Counted from the stretch's first letter, positions 10,522-20,928 are shown. The stretch is 36,595 bases of DNA from Nemertoderma westbladi (GCA_032718475.1 JAUCBJ010006343.1:1-36595); one strand, 5' to 3'. A program made the numbers and translations. The notes: generated from the sequence alone by a model not told the origin.

Positions 10522-10692
10522 AATTCGTAGGACCCATTTGGGATCTATCTATCTATGTGGCGGGCTGGAGGGCCTTGTTTGTCCACAAAATGGCTTGGCC
10601 GCACGAGCATTTAATGAAACACTGTGAAACAGGTATCGAATGAAATGTTCTCTAGTTGGTGAAAAAAAAAGTTTGAAAATCTTAGACCAAAG

Positions 10693-11441
10693 TAGGGCTC
10701 GATCGGAGTTGGGATTTGGCCGGAGCCGGAGTTGGACAATTTGGCCGGAGCCGGAGCAGGAGCCGGAGTTTTTCAAAAATTTTAAAAATTTAATTATTTA
10801 TTAAAAAAAAATAAAGTATGGTTATCGTTCGCCAATCGCTCATAATCAATCAGACTGTAGGTCTAATTTACTACAATTTACTTGGCTAGATTTACAGATT
10901 TACGAATTTTCAATTTAAAATTTAAGTAATTAATTTATCACGGACAGACGGCCTGACGCTGACAGCTAAAAATTACCTACAGTACCTAACTCACTAACTG
11001 TGGTAGAGGTGTGTACTGTCTGACTGTAGGTAGCCTACCGTACGTGTACCAGTCTGCCAGTACTGCAGTACAGTATGCTGGCGGCATGACAGCAGTAAAT
11101 GGCTGCAGTGGTACAGCTACAGTGTACATTCATATCATAGCATTTACATTTTTTTACAGTACCGGTAGGGCCTATCTGTAATAGTCTGCTAGTCAGCCAG
11201 CTGGCCAGTACCAGTACTACAGTACCGGTATTATGCTTGATATTCAGATATTGAAGCTGTACTACAGTACAAACTTCAGTACTTATAGTGTAAATAATTG
11301 TTCAGATTAGAATATGCACGAAATATAATACTTTATTAAAAAATTAACTCCGGCAATATTTTTACCGGAGCCGGAGCAGGAGCCGGAGGTGCCAAAATGG
11401 CCGGAGCCGGAGCCGGAGGCCGGAGCTCCGATCGAGCCCTA
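10693..11441. mobile_element. 749-bp hAT-type MITE with perfect 8-bp TSD
   Basis: Ends TAGGGCTCGATCGGAG and its inverse CTCCGATCGAGCCCTA are perfect inverted repeats. Flanking GACCAAAG at 10685-10692 and 11442-11449 is a perfect 8-bp target duplication. Subterminal GGAGCCGGAGC clusters occur in the same orientation at both ends (10725-10770 and 11365-11425). No coding capacity. The duplication length and TIR fit the hAT superfamily. Confidence 0.95.
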
Positions 11442-11982
11442 GACCAAAGGGTGTCGAGAAATTGACATGTATTGGCTTTTTGCACAAAATACTCATTTCA
11501 GCTGATTTTTAGCGGTTCTACAAGTGGGAACTAATTATTTTACATGGTAAGAATAACTTATTCTTATATAAATATTAAATTGCTAGAGTCTCTAATCTCT
11601 ATAACCCATTCCATCAAAGTCTTTAATTAATTTAAGAAATTAATGTTAAGAATGCATGTTTTTAATTGATTGAAATGATTTAAGTGATATTTATTGTTGA
11701 ATTATCCACGCTGGACACATATTTCCATAGACCACTATTATAGGTAGATTAGCCTTCTTAATTCAGCCTAGCCAGAACTCCATCTTGCAGTCTTGCTTGC
11801 TTCCATCCAATCACAGACTAATAACTGAATAACTACCTACTATTATCTACTGAATATGAATAATGTATTGACAATAGATATCATATTGCCGGCAGGTTCA
11901 ACGAACTGTGTTTATTACACGAACGGATTACGTGGTAAGCATTAAACAACTGTAACATAGTTGTAACATAGAAATCAAATAT

Positions 11983-12128
11983 AATATTGAGGGTCTTTCT
12001 GTCTTTAGCTGGTTTATATTATATTAATTAAAGATAACACTAGTAAACGTTTTCAACGGTTTCTGCATCAGACTATTATCTTTCTGTCTTTAATTAATAC
12101 AATAAACCAGCTCAAGACCCTCAATATT
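11983..12128. repeat. 146-bp hairpin element
   Basis: AATATTGAGGGTCTT, AGCTGGTTTAT and TATTAATTAAAGA on the left recur in inverted order on the right (TTTAATTAATA, ATAAACCAGCT, AAGACCCTCAATATT). The left arm has a 9-bp insertion, TCTGTCTTT, and the phrase ATCTTTCTGTCTTTAATTAA lies in the right arm. It is probably a mini foldback MITE; a structured small-RNA precursor is a weaker possibility. Confidence 0.8.
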
Positions 12129-12299
12129 TTATTTCATTTCTATCATCCTGATGTGTTTATTACCTGATTTATTTGTAAGCTATTTCCCACGGTGTTAGTT
12201 GATCAGAGTGGCTATTGGGACGAGCCATAAAGGCAGCCAAGACGCATTTACAATTAGCATAATGGTTATTCCTCGGGCCGAGCCGCAAACGGTGTTGAG

Positions 12300-12420
12300 A
12301 GACATTTGCAAAAAAAATAAATTGAAAAATAAAATTAAAATTAAAAAAAAAATAAAATAAGATTAAAAAATTTTTTTTTTTTATTTATTACAAATACATT
12401 ATAATAATTAAAAAGGGTAA
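12300..12420. repeat. A/T low-complexity tract
   Basis: A-rich sequence (AAAAAAAATAAA type) is followed by a T-run, with no gene content. It precedes the minisatellite. Confidence 0.8.
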
Positions 12421-12439
12421 TAAATTTCGCTATTTAAGA

Positions 12440-13060
12440 AAGCCGTATCGATCCGATCAAGCCGAGTCGAACTGATGGAGCCGAGTCAAACCTATCGAGC
12501 TGAGTTGAACCTATCGAGCTGAGACAAACCTATCGAGCCAAGTTGAACCTATCGAACCGAGTCGAACCCATCAAGCCGAGTCACACCAATTGAACCAGAT
12601 CAAGATGAGACGGACCGTTTGAGCCGAGCCGAACCTATTGAGCCAAGTCGAACCTATTGAGCCGTGTCGAACCCATTGAGCAGAGTCGAACTGATTGAGC
12701 CGGATCATGCCATCTTGGACCGATTGAGCTGGAACGAACCTGTCGAGTGGGACTGATAAAGCCGAACCTATCGAGCTGAGTCGAACTTATCGGCCGTGTC
12801 AAACCTATCGAGCCGAGTTAAACCTAAGGAGCTGAGTCGAACTGATCGAACCAAGTCGAACCGAGTCAAACTGATCGAGCCAGATCAAACCGATTGAGCC
12901 TGATGGAACCAATAGAGCGGAGACGAACCAATTGAGCTGAATCGAACCGATCAAGCCATGTCGAACCAATCAAGCCAAGTTGAACCATGATCGAGCCGAG
13001 TCGAACCAATCGAGCCGAGTTGAACTGATTGAGCCGAGTCGAACTGATTGAGCCGAGTAA
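12440..13060. repeat. 19-20 bp degenerate minisatellite, ~30 copies
   Basis: The consensus GAGCCGAGTCGAACCTATC is repeated head to tail for about 620 bp, with substitutions in most units (CTGATCGAGC, AACCGAGTC, CCAATTGAG). It is not open for long in any frame. Copies toward 13000-13055 are more alike, so this edge may be the most recently amplified. Confidence 0.93.
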
Positions 13061-14199
13061 GTAGGCTTATGTAAGTATGTATGTGCACAATATTGGCTGT
13101 ATATATGTACATATTGACATTGGCCCTAGCACCTAGCTGATAGCCGGACAGGCCATTAGAGATGGAATAGGCTTCAAGTAATGATTGGAACCTAGATATT
13201 GTCTGCATGCTGGTGCCACCCATACCAGGGCAATAGATTTGTCTGAATGGTCACTCAGGGTACTAGTTTGATGGGCAGGTCCGTTTAAAACCGGGTTGCT
13301 GGCCTTCTAGTTGAGTTGCTGTAAAGGACAAGGCTATACATGGCAATAATAATAAGATCAATTTGTATTCAATTTATTTTAGTTAGATTACCCATAGCCT
13401 CGTTTAACATTGCTGCCTAGTTGAATTAATCTGCCGCCCAACCTCAACAGCCACGCCGAGTAAATCCAGGAAATCAGGAATGCTTATAAATTTAATCAAA
13501 AGTCTAAATAAAACAAAATATAAAAGCAGAAGCAATATTCCATTCCAATATTGGATTCCAACGCAAACAAAAAGGTTCAAAGCAAGAATGACTTTCATAA
13601 ACCAAACAAACTGCTTCCCGTCTAACTGTGTAATGTAATGTAATACACAGTCGTCTAAGCTACTACAGTACTAAGCATACAAATCACAACCACAATTATT
13701 AGTGTGACGTCGATGTGTGAAATGTTATCCTATTTGCAAACCTGGGAAACGGCCCTAAAGCTGTAAAGAGAGGTTTATTCTGCTAAGACCAGAAGACAGT
13801 AAGAAGAGTAACTGGAAATACAAATATGTAATAATAATAATATAATTTTTTTAGATAGTTTTTCTAATTAATTATTATTTACTTTTAATTTTTATGAATT
13901 GCTTTGATAACATACACTACCCCAGTACCCACATAATTAATTAATCTATAAAGTCGTAAAATGAAATTAACTCAGGATTGATTTTATTTTACAACACTTT
14001 TAGTGACAAGAGTCATTTATTAGAATCGTATGTTAAAATCAACACCAGGAATTGCGCCATATTATTACAGTATTATATGTACACAAACACAATATAGCGC
14101 CAATCGGCACTCAGTCAGCCAGTGCCAATGAAGAATAGCCATTGCAATCATATTATGATTGATTGACAGGTTCCACTTGACAGATTTCACAGGGAACTA
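13061..14199. other. Gene-free stretch
   Basis: No recognisable gene, RNA or terminal-repeat pair. Short repeats of TGTAATGTAATG type occur near 13630, and the rest is ordinary AT-rich sequence. Confidence 0.5.
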
Positions 14200-14204
14200 A
14201 ATAA

Positions 14205-14385
14205 CTCCTATACCCCGATTCGGGGTATACCTAATTTTTTCCGCTGCCTGGAGATTTTCTAGTAGAACACCAATTCGGGGTATAGCTTTCTACTGAAAAT
14301 CTCGAATCGGTGTCACTATCTGACTATTTTCCACTATAACACCGATTCTGGGTATAGAGCTGTACCCCAATTCGGGGTATTTTCC
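14205..14385. repeat. Cluster of CGATTCGGGGTAT palindromes
   Basis: The 19-bp near-palindrome ATACCCCGATTCGGGGTAT lies at about 14210-14228. Half-sites ACCAATTCGGGGTATAG, ACCGATTCTGGGTATAG and CCCCAATTCGGGGTAT follow at roughly 50-80 bp spacing. In between, GAGATTTTCTAGTAGAA and TTCTACTGAAAATCTCGA are inverted to each other. This could be a small hairpin repeat family or clustered protein-binding sites. Confidence 0.7.
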
Positions 14386-15055
14386 CTTACTGATAGACAT
14401 AAGGCAGAGACAAATTTATATATACTCTGTCCGGAAATTGGACACCTGCCCAAATACCGGACAACCCAATCTCCAACCAAAAAGTGCCTATTTGCGCCTA
14501 TTAGATGGCGCTGGGCACTCAATGTTAAGATGTTATTTTGATGTAGGATGATGTGGTAGGATGTGCAGAACAGCAGAATTGAGAATCAACATTCTGCATT
14601 CAGGCATTCCAGCATTCACACAGTGCTGCAGTCAGATGTATGCTACCAGGCTACGGCTGGCAGTACAGCAGTATCTGAGTACCGGTATATCAGTATATCC
14701 CTGTATCCAGACCTCCAGATACACTGAACTGACAGACAGGCAGACAGGAGACAGCTGGACAGAGATATCAGTATAATAGTCAGCCAGTAGGCCTACTGCA
14801 GTACTGCGGTATAACAGAAACAGTCAGACAGTACAGCAGTCAGGCAGTAAACCAAAATACAGAAATACCAGACTTGGAGTATAGGCCTGTCAGCCTGTAG
14901 GCCTACAGCTACCGGTATACGACGCACACGGTCAGAATACTGAAATACTGACTGTCTGTTATGTTATGTTATGTTATAGCTACTCGTTTACAGTCTGACA
15001 AGCAGACAAGTGTGTATAAAAAGTAAAGTAAATTTCTTCACCGTTCAGCTGTTAG
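14386..15055. other. Gene-free stretch with CAGTA-rich sequence
   Basis: Irregular repetition of CAGTA, CAGACAG and GGCCTA words, and a short ATGTT run near 14960. No coding or RNA gene was recognised. Confidence 0.5.
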
Positions 15056-15257
15056 GGCAGTAGGGTCAGAGGGTTGGTTAGGCCAGGGCCAGGGATTACG
15101 CACAAAGACTTATTTTCCAGCTTCCCAGCTTCGAGCTTCCAGGGCGGTCTCACCAGAACTATAGCTGTATAGAGCAGAGCTGTATAGACAGGATAGGCAG
15201 ATAGGCCTGTCCCGTTTTTGAGTGGCTTATCCCGGTTTACCAAGCAGCCAAGGGTGT

Positions 15258-15364
15258 TTGAAAAAGGTGGCCTGGACACAGAAAACATGGAAAACACAAA
15301 CAGACCAATCAGAAACGTAGTAAGCAAAGCAGTTTATAGCGATTGGTCTGTCCACCTTTTTCAA
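15258..15364. mobile_element. ~107-bp hairpin MITE, copy 1
   Basis: It begins TTGAAAAAGGTGG and ends CCACCTTTTTCAA, a terminal inverted repeat of about 13 bp that extends imperfectly (CCTGGACA against TCTGTCC). The interior holds GACCAATCAGAAACGTA. It shares this design with copies at 15408-15526 and 16270-16363. Confidence 0.85.
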
Positions 15365-15407
15365 GTTTTTGTTTTCTTAGTTACATAATTGGGAATAAGA
15401 TGTGTGT

Positions 15408-15526
15408 TTGAAAAAGGTGGACTGGACACATGCACAAAAAACATAGATAATAGTAAATAGTCTGACCAATCAGAAACGTATTAAAGCAATGCTATTTATT
15501 AGTGATTGGACTGTCCACCTTTTTCA
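15408..15526. mobile_element. ~119-bp hairpin MITE, copy 2
   Basis: Same family as 15258-15364: TTGAAAAAGGTGGACTGGACAC at the left in shortened form, GACCAATCAGAAACGTA inside, and GGACTGTCCACCTTTTTCA at the right. It lies in direct orientation to copy 1, about 43 bp away. Confidence 0.85.
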
Positions 15527-15610
15527 GGTTTCAATTATCTATCTATAATGGGCATGCTGGAAGCAGCTGCATTAAGAATGCTGCCGGTGTCCTACAGTCC
15601 TAGGCGTATC

Positions 15611-15636
15611 TACCCCCCCCCCCCCCCCCCCCCCCC
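15611..15636. repeat. Poly-C tract
   Basis: A run of about 25 C residues ends in CGCGCGG. It is not obviously part of a terminal-repeat pair here. Confidence 0.9.
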
Positions 15637-15940
15637 GCGCGGATTGCCCTCCTATAGACTTTACAGTATAATACTGTAATAGTGTCTAGCGTACCGTACA
15701 GCACTTTAACTTGGATGTATTGGTTTATTTTTGTGGTTGGGTTAGTTGGTCAGGCCCAAACCCTAATTAAAACTGTCATTAGTAACCCTATAACCTTAAA
15801 TTCCCGATGCTCTAATCTAAGAAATTTTGTGGAATGTAGGATCCAAATTATTCAAGGTTGGGGTTACTTGATAGTTTTGGTTAAGGTTTTGGGCTTCCAT
15901 TTTCACTTTGAATTATGATTTCGGACCGCCACTCCCAAAA

Positions 15941-16178
15941 TATGGGGACTTATTTACCTCCCTCGCTGCGCTCGGTCGTTTAATAACAGATGATATAACA
16001 TGATAACATGATTAATAACATGATTATATTTCCCTCAGAGTACAATAGATAGACTACAATAGATACAATAGATTAAAATTAAATTTATAATGTCATGAGT
16101 TAGAATATTGACGTTCCAATATTGATGCTATGCTAAGGCTGTAAGGCTCAGCTCAGACTTCGGCTCGCCCCATATTAT
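15941..16178. mobile_element. Diverged short relative of the GTGGGG/CCCCAC MITE
   Basis: It begins TATGGGGACTT and ends ACTTCGGCTCGCCCCATA, with AATATGGGG against CCCCATATT as inverted ends. The right end resembles that of 30131-30614 (GCTAAGGCT, ACTTCG, GGCTCGCCCCA). It is internally deleted or a different subfamily. Confidence 0.5.
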
Positions 16179-16269
16179 TGAACTATGCCTATTTCGACAA
16201 CTTCGGTTGGTCACAGTAAGTATGGGATAATAATAACAATAATAATCCATAAAAACCTTCTGAAATTTT

Positions 16270-16363
16270 TTGAAAAACGTGGACAGAGCTGCTATAATGT
16301 GCAAATCAATCTGATTGGTCAATTCATTGCCTTCTCTTTCTCAACCCAGTCCACCTTATTCAA
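16270..16363. mobile_element. Hairpin MITE, copy 3 (diverged), with an abutting inverted half-copy
   Basis: TTGAAAAACGTGGACAGAG at the left and CAGTCCACCTTATTCAA at the right frame an interior with ATCTGATTGGTCA. Immediately after it comes TTTGAAAAAGGTGGAC at about 16365-16380, so the junction itself is a hairpin (GTCCACCTTATTCAAATTTG and onward). A further GAAAAAGGTGGACATG follows at 16391. Confidence 0.75.
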
Positions 16364-16424
16364 ATTTGAAAAAGGTGGACAACAAAGCTGAAAAAGGTGG
16401 ACATGCTGTGTGACACAAATCACC

Positions 16425-16760
16425 CGTGATTTTTGATTATCAAAATTGTGATAGCTTGTATTTTTCGCGCCGCACATTGACACATATCCAAAAATTACAC
16501 AATCAACAATGTACTATATATATGTATCAGTGTCATATCCGTGATCAGCATCCAAATAAACCTATACAGCTATATGGTCATAAAATAAATTTGATTTTGT
16601 GGTGATTTTTCATTATCATATTTGCACTACTTGTTTTTTTCGTGCCCAATAGGGTACATTCAAAATTACCAAAAATGTTCTCGAATGTTATATTTGAGTT
16701 CTATAATCGTGATCTGTGTCCAAAATACCGCTATATACCGCAAATAAATTAATCTTAGTG
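16425..16760. repeat. Two-copy diverged tandem duplication (~195 bp)
   Basis: GTGATTTTTGATTATCAAAA...TTGTATTTTTCGCGCC...CCAAAAATTAC...CCGTGATCAGCATCCAAATA is paralleled by GTGATTTTTCATTATCATAT...TTGTTTTTTTCGTGCCC...CAAAATTACC...CGTGATCTGTGTCCAAAATA. The copies are roughly 70 percent alike by eye. No ORF. Confidence 0.7.
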
Positions 16761-17537
16761 AACCTTAAAAACTTTTGAAACTTTTAGCACGAAAAATACT
16801 GATGGATGCTAGAAAGGGACCACAGCACAAAAACTAAGCGTTGGTTCTATTGGATAGCCCATTAAATTTTATGACAAGTCACGAAATCTCGGTTTTCCCA
16901 ACAAACCCGATTCAAACATTAGAGGAGTACTGAAACTACTGCTGCTCTAAATAATCGGACCTTAAGTATCCGATGAATTCTGTGTTACTTCCAAATACTG
17001 GAAATCCCATTTAAGGCTGCCCATGGCTTTTCCTTACGTATTCGAGTGTCCCCATCTGACATCCGGATCCATAATCCCAGGTAACAGAAGTGGGCCACGC
17101 CACATGCTCATGCTTTTTGGAGTTCAACAACTAAACTCCTAAGTCATCAGCAAAGTCTAGATCAGTGTTAGGTTAGGCCTACAGTACTTGGCAGGATTTC
17201 GGCGACTTCTGGAGCCAGGAGGTGGAGTTACCAACACGCCATCATGATTATGATGATCTAAGGGGATGTGTAGGACATAAGTCAATCACAATTATGAATC
17301 AAGAATGGCGCAAGTGTGTCCCCCTGGTGGACTCAACTCAACACTACACACAAGTGTCATCGAACCATCGTATAGGCCGCCTACTGATCTGATTGCTGCA
17401 ATAATTTCATCAGAAATCCCATATAATTATGACGGCCGGCTATTCGCAATATACGAGTGCATGTGTGGCGAATCTGGGCTAGAGGTAGACGATAGAGAGA
17501 GATGTAGTCCTTCAATGTGATGCAGTTCTGGAAAGCA
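16761..17537. other. Gene-free stretch
   Basis: A 71-codon open frame at 17305-17520 has no recognisable domain or splice context. No repeats with clear boundaries were found. Confidence 0.45.
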
Positions 17538-18054
17538 CCGTGTAGTCACATGAGGTGTCGTAACTCAGTGACAGCTCCCGGTTAAGATTGTTGAGGTTCG
17601 AAGTCGATTGAGTTAATGGTCAAACATTAAGGGAAGTCGGGAGAAATTCAAAAACAGGTTGTTGTTGAAGGAGCAATGTATAATTATTGGCATAAACTCC
17701 AAAATAAAGAACAATTAAAGAAACTTTACTAAACTTTTGAAGAGGTGTGTTAGCAGAAAGGCACTGAGATTTTGAGTGAGAAGTGAAGATCAGCCGTGTG
17801 CAGGGGCTTTGAATACCACCTACAACTGAGTCGTGATTGGCGTAACGTTTCGATCCACCTGTTTGGTGAATCAACTCGCTAGAGGGCGCGGCCTTGGCGT
17901 ACTAAGGAAAACGTGAAAGTTTACGTTTCGATCCGATATACGAAAGTGGGATCGAAACGTGCAGAAAACAATAATGTGGTTTACAATACTGTATAGGTTT
18001 GACGTCGTGAAAAAATACTGGAATAAGCACATACAGTTAGGGCGATTATTCACA
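17538..18054 (-). mobile_element. Putative 3' LTR of a decayed retrotransposon
   Basis: Read on the minus strand, the purine tract AATAGGAGGGGAG is followed directly by TGTGAATAATCGCCC at 18054, the classic arrangement of polypurine tract and 3' LTR start. It lies downstream of the integrase-like fragment at 18330-18670. A possible end is ...TGACTACA at 17538, giving the TG...CA form and a length of about 517 bp, but this boundary is a guess because no second LTR copy was found in the window. Inside it, GTTTCGATCC and GGATCGAAAC form a hairpin at about 17930-17966. Confidence 0.4.
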
Positions 18055-18329
18055 CTCCCCTCCTATTTTGCACGAACCAAATGGGACAAAGAATGAACGC
18101 CAAGAAAAAAGTAGAAAAATACGACAAAAAATAATTTAATAGCAGACACAATAAGAACTACAGTATACAGTGCAGTACTGTACTGTACGAAGAAAATTCG
18201 TTGGCACAACTAAATCGAATAACATAAATAACACTAATGACTACAAGGTTAAATACTTTAAGAGGCTGGTTCAGAGTTCAATTAAATTAAATTCCAGTGA
18301 GAGGGTGTGAGTTGAGTAGATGTGCCCAT

Positions 18330-18670
18330 TAACCCGGACGTCCACTGTCCGGCCCCAGGATGGACTCGGACAATGTTGCCAAGAGGCCAATTGGACCTAG
18401 GGTGTAGGTTTCATCCCCCGCCGCCAGGATCGCAAGGTACGGAGGTATTCGGCAGTCCAGCGCAACCGGATGGCCTCGGAGATGGCCGTAAAGGGGCGTC
18501 AACTGCAGTGATGGCATTCTCGGAGCGGCACGACGAAGAAGATAGCGAGACCCCTCGTAATCCTTTGCCGAGAGGAAGCCTCAGCAGCGTCCCGCCGAAC
18601 AGGAAGTGAGTGGGAGAAACTGGTTCGGGACTGTCGTCAAAAGTCTGAACGAGTGGCCAGCGATTCAAGT
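18330..18670 (-). pseudogene. LTR-retrotransposon pol (integrase C-terminal) fragment
   Basis: On the minus strand, RWPLVQTFDDSPEPVSPTHF followed by LFGG and LLRLP resembles the integrase C-terminal pattern of BEL/Pao or Gypsy pol proteins (a DDPDEPEPLTPSHFL-like phrase). A second frame then reads RLRWTAEYLRTLRSWRRG, like the RW-EYL-L-R-KW segment that follows in those proteins. The switch between frames shows at least one frameshift. The block is more GC-rich than its surroundings. It is the tail of a decayed element; protease, reverse transcriptase and the rest of integrase are absent upstream. Family assignment between BEL/Pao and Gypsy is uncertain. Confidence 0.6.
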
Positions 18671-19905
18671 TTGTGATGGAATGGAACCAAACTTAATGCA
18701 CATGTAGGCCTAATCTATAAAAAGTTCTCAAAACTATATAGACAGAGAGACTTCTATAGTTCATCTGACGGCCGCTAGGGGGTGTATCCAACTCCACTAA
18801 TTTTACTGCGAAGCCAATTATCATCCAGATTCCGTGCCGCGCAAAGCACCCCACTTATATATATACGGCATTAAACAATAATAATTATTATATGTTTATT
18901 CATAGTTTATATATCCGGCTGCGGCCGATTGTTTACTTTGAAATAGAAAATTTTATTTCTTCATTTACGCGGAAACTACAGTAGTTTTACATGTCGGTTA
19001 TTGCTTGACATACTATAACTACTGTAACTGATAGCGATAGGCCATTTAGACCAAACCAATCAGTGACTGTTTCATTCAATTAGGATGTTTTAACGCCTCC
19101 GGTTTAGACGATGCCCTAAAATACTTAATTATAATGTGTTGCCCTAATAAAGCAGCACATTACATACTTTACAGTACTTTTAGCATTACAGGTATTTATA
19201 ATGTTTTTCAAGTCAAATAATATGTTGTCTTAATCAACAATTTAACCATATTAGAAAGAAGGTTGGTTCAATCAATGTATACAATCATATGTAATGTACG
19301 CTCTATCATGTAATGTGTACGCTAGGTGGCATTGTAAAATGCAATTGTTGGTTGACTTGGTTCCGTACTTCCTTTTCAAAGTGGTTAACAATTTATTTAT
19401 TGTCATTCAACGTATTAGTAGCATACCGCAGTGATAGAGGGCTACTAATGTACCCTACGCAGTGTGCCTACTGTATGTAGACCAACAGTATAAACACCTA
19501 CCTACACTACAGTTGTTGTACACATTGGTAGATTAAATGATGTTACGGTATTTATTTTGTTTACATAATGATTGTAAACTTAGATTTGATAGTCAAATTG
19601 GCCTGCCTTATATTATTGCTGACTTTCTAGCGTAGGTTTCATTACATAATTGTGTAATAATGTGCCTTTCACGCGCTAAATGCCCAATTAATTAATTCAT
19701 TAATAGTTACATCATGTTGGATTTCTTGATGGATTGCTTACGAATATTATGTTTAATATGTTGTTATTCCTGTTGCTGCTGTTTAACGTAGTTACTGGTT
19801 TGTTTTGTAATTAATGACGTCATATTTTTGAGAGTGAAGCAATTACTGTAAATTGAATTTACTACAAATTGAAACGAATCATTAGCCAATCCTATTCAAT
19901 AATTA
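18671..19905. other. Region upstream of the 19906 ORF
   Basis: AT-rich sequence without recognised coding exons. Short duplicated words (ATGTAATGTACGCT and ATGTAATGTGTACGCT near 19290-19325) occur. It may include the promoter and 5' UTR of the following ORF. Confidence 0.45.
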
Positions 19906-20676
19906 ATGGGAGGTAGCGGATCAAATAACGTTAGTAGCGACGAGTGCGACACCAGCTATGACATTTCTGTGATCGACTGTGTAGCATTACCTCCAAATGA
20001 TGCGGATAATGATTCCTCCCAGCCACAACGTATCAGAAATCAAGAATCTCCAAGAACCAGAATATGGAACTTTATGTTTAGGATAGATCAGTCTCGTCAC
20101 CATGACTATGAACATCTTATTGACGGACTCAATGAAAGGTTGTCTAAAGGACTACCACGTCACCCTGAAGCAGCCAATTACAGGGTAGATAAAGTTAACC
20201 TTGTCAAGGTGCTCGATTTATTGCCCAATAGGAAGCAATCATCAATGACTGAGATGTACAAGGAGTATCCTAGCAACTCCTACCTAATTGAACAAACAAA
20301 TTACCGCGAGCTTCTCAGCAATATAGCCAATAAATGGGACGATTACATGCTGCTTGTAGTGCTGAGAGTTGCCACGAAATGGGAACTGTCCCAATGGAAA
20401 CTTGGTCGCGCTCAAGGTCGTTTGAATCCAGCCTACCTGGCCGCCGACTACGTAAAAAGTGAACCCACTGGCTCCCCGTTATTGGAGAGAACGGTGGAAA
20501 AATACCGAACATTGTCGCAAACGGATGTGCCGCATAGCAAGTACGGAACGATGGAAGCCTCATCCTCTAACCGAACGATGAGGGATGCAACATCGTTGAT
20601 GAGTTATCCTAAGACCACCTCGTTAAGGAAACCCTCCACCCCAAGAAATGCGCAGTCATATTGCCACGCCGTATAA
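19906..20676 (+). CDS. Unrecognised 256-residue protein
   Basis: An intact ORF whose ATG is the first in frame: a TAA lies two codons upstream, and the stop at 20674-20676 is followed by AATAAA at 20929-20934. The N-terminus (1-50) is rich in Ser, Asp and Asn and looks disordered. Residues about 51-175 look folded and partly helical (RIWNFMFRIDQS, HEHL-like DYEHLIDGLNERL, VDKVNLVKVLDLLP, YLIEQTNYRELLSNIANKWD, DYMLLVVLRVATKWELSQWK). The C-terminus (190-256) is Ser/Thr/Pro-rich and disordered. There is no signal peptide, clear membrane segment or metal-binding motif, and no family is recognised. It could be a lineage-specific cytoplasmic or nuclear protein, or the last coding exon of a larger gene. 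Confidence 0.65.
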   Translation: MGGSGSNNVSSDECDTSYDISVIDCVALPPNDADNDSSQPQRIRNQESPRTRIWNFMFRIDQSRHHDYEHLIDGLNERLSKGLPRHPEAANYRVDKVNLVKVLDLLPNRKQSSMTEMYKEYPSNSYLIEQTNYRELLSNIANKWDDYMLLVVLRVATKWELSQWKLGRAQGRLNPAYLAADYVKSEPTGSPLLERTVEKYRTLSQTDVPHSKYGTMEASSSNRTMRDATSLMSYPKTTSLRKPSTPRNAQSYCHAV

Positions 20677-20928
20677 TCTTTTCCGCCAACATAACATTGT
20701 TTAACTAGAGACGGGCTTATCATGTTTTTATGTGGAGATTTTTTATCTTTCTTATCCCCAATGCCTTAGCCTACACCTTATTGAAATATCCCACACCTGT
20801 AACTATTATTATAATCTATATAACCATTCATTTTAACTACTGTATGGAGTAATGCAGAGTCTACACAAGAGTTAAAAATCACCTAATACTGTATGACGTT
20901 AGGAAGAGTACCCCGTAACATTATTTCC

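Larger units (their letters stand above)
6157..10527. mobile_element. 4.4-kb foldback-type DNA transposon with ~0.8-kb inverted arms
   Basis: The sequence from 6157 (CGAATTACCGCAAAAGACCG) to about 6967 recurs as its reverse complement at about 9715-10527 with only small indels, for example an extra ~8 bp near 10110 and altered bases near 6915. The arms begin with arrays of a 10-bp unit, continue through unique sequence, and enclose about 2.7 kb. The terminus is flanked by TA on both sides (6155-6156 and 10528-10529), a possible 2-bp target duplication. The interior contains an exon-like ORF, CAC-rich and CCCATCTTCC-type repeats, a nested hAT MITE and a ~68-bp dispersed repeat. No recognisable transposase is present, so the copy is probably non-autonomous. 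The layout recalls foldback/Galileo-type elements, but the superfamily is not established. Confidence 0.88.

Noticed and set aside
13404-13598. Hydrophobic minus-strand ORF of 64 codons
   Set aside because: It has membrane-like composition only because the DNA is AT-rich; no family, splice context or start context supports it.
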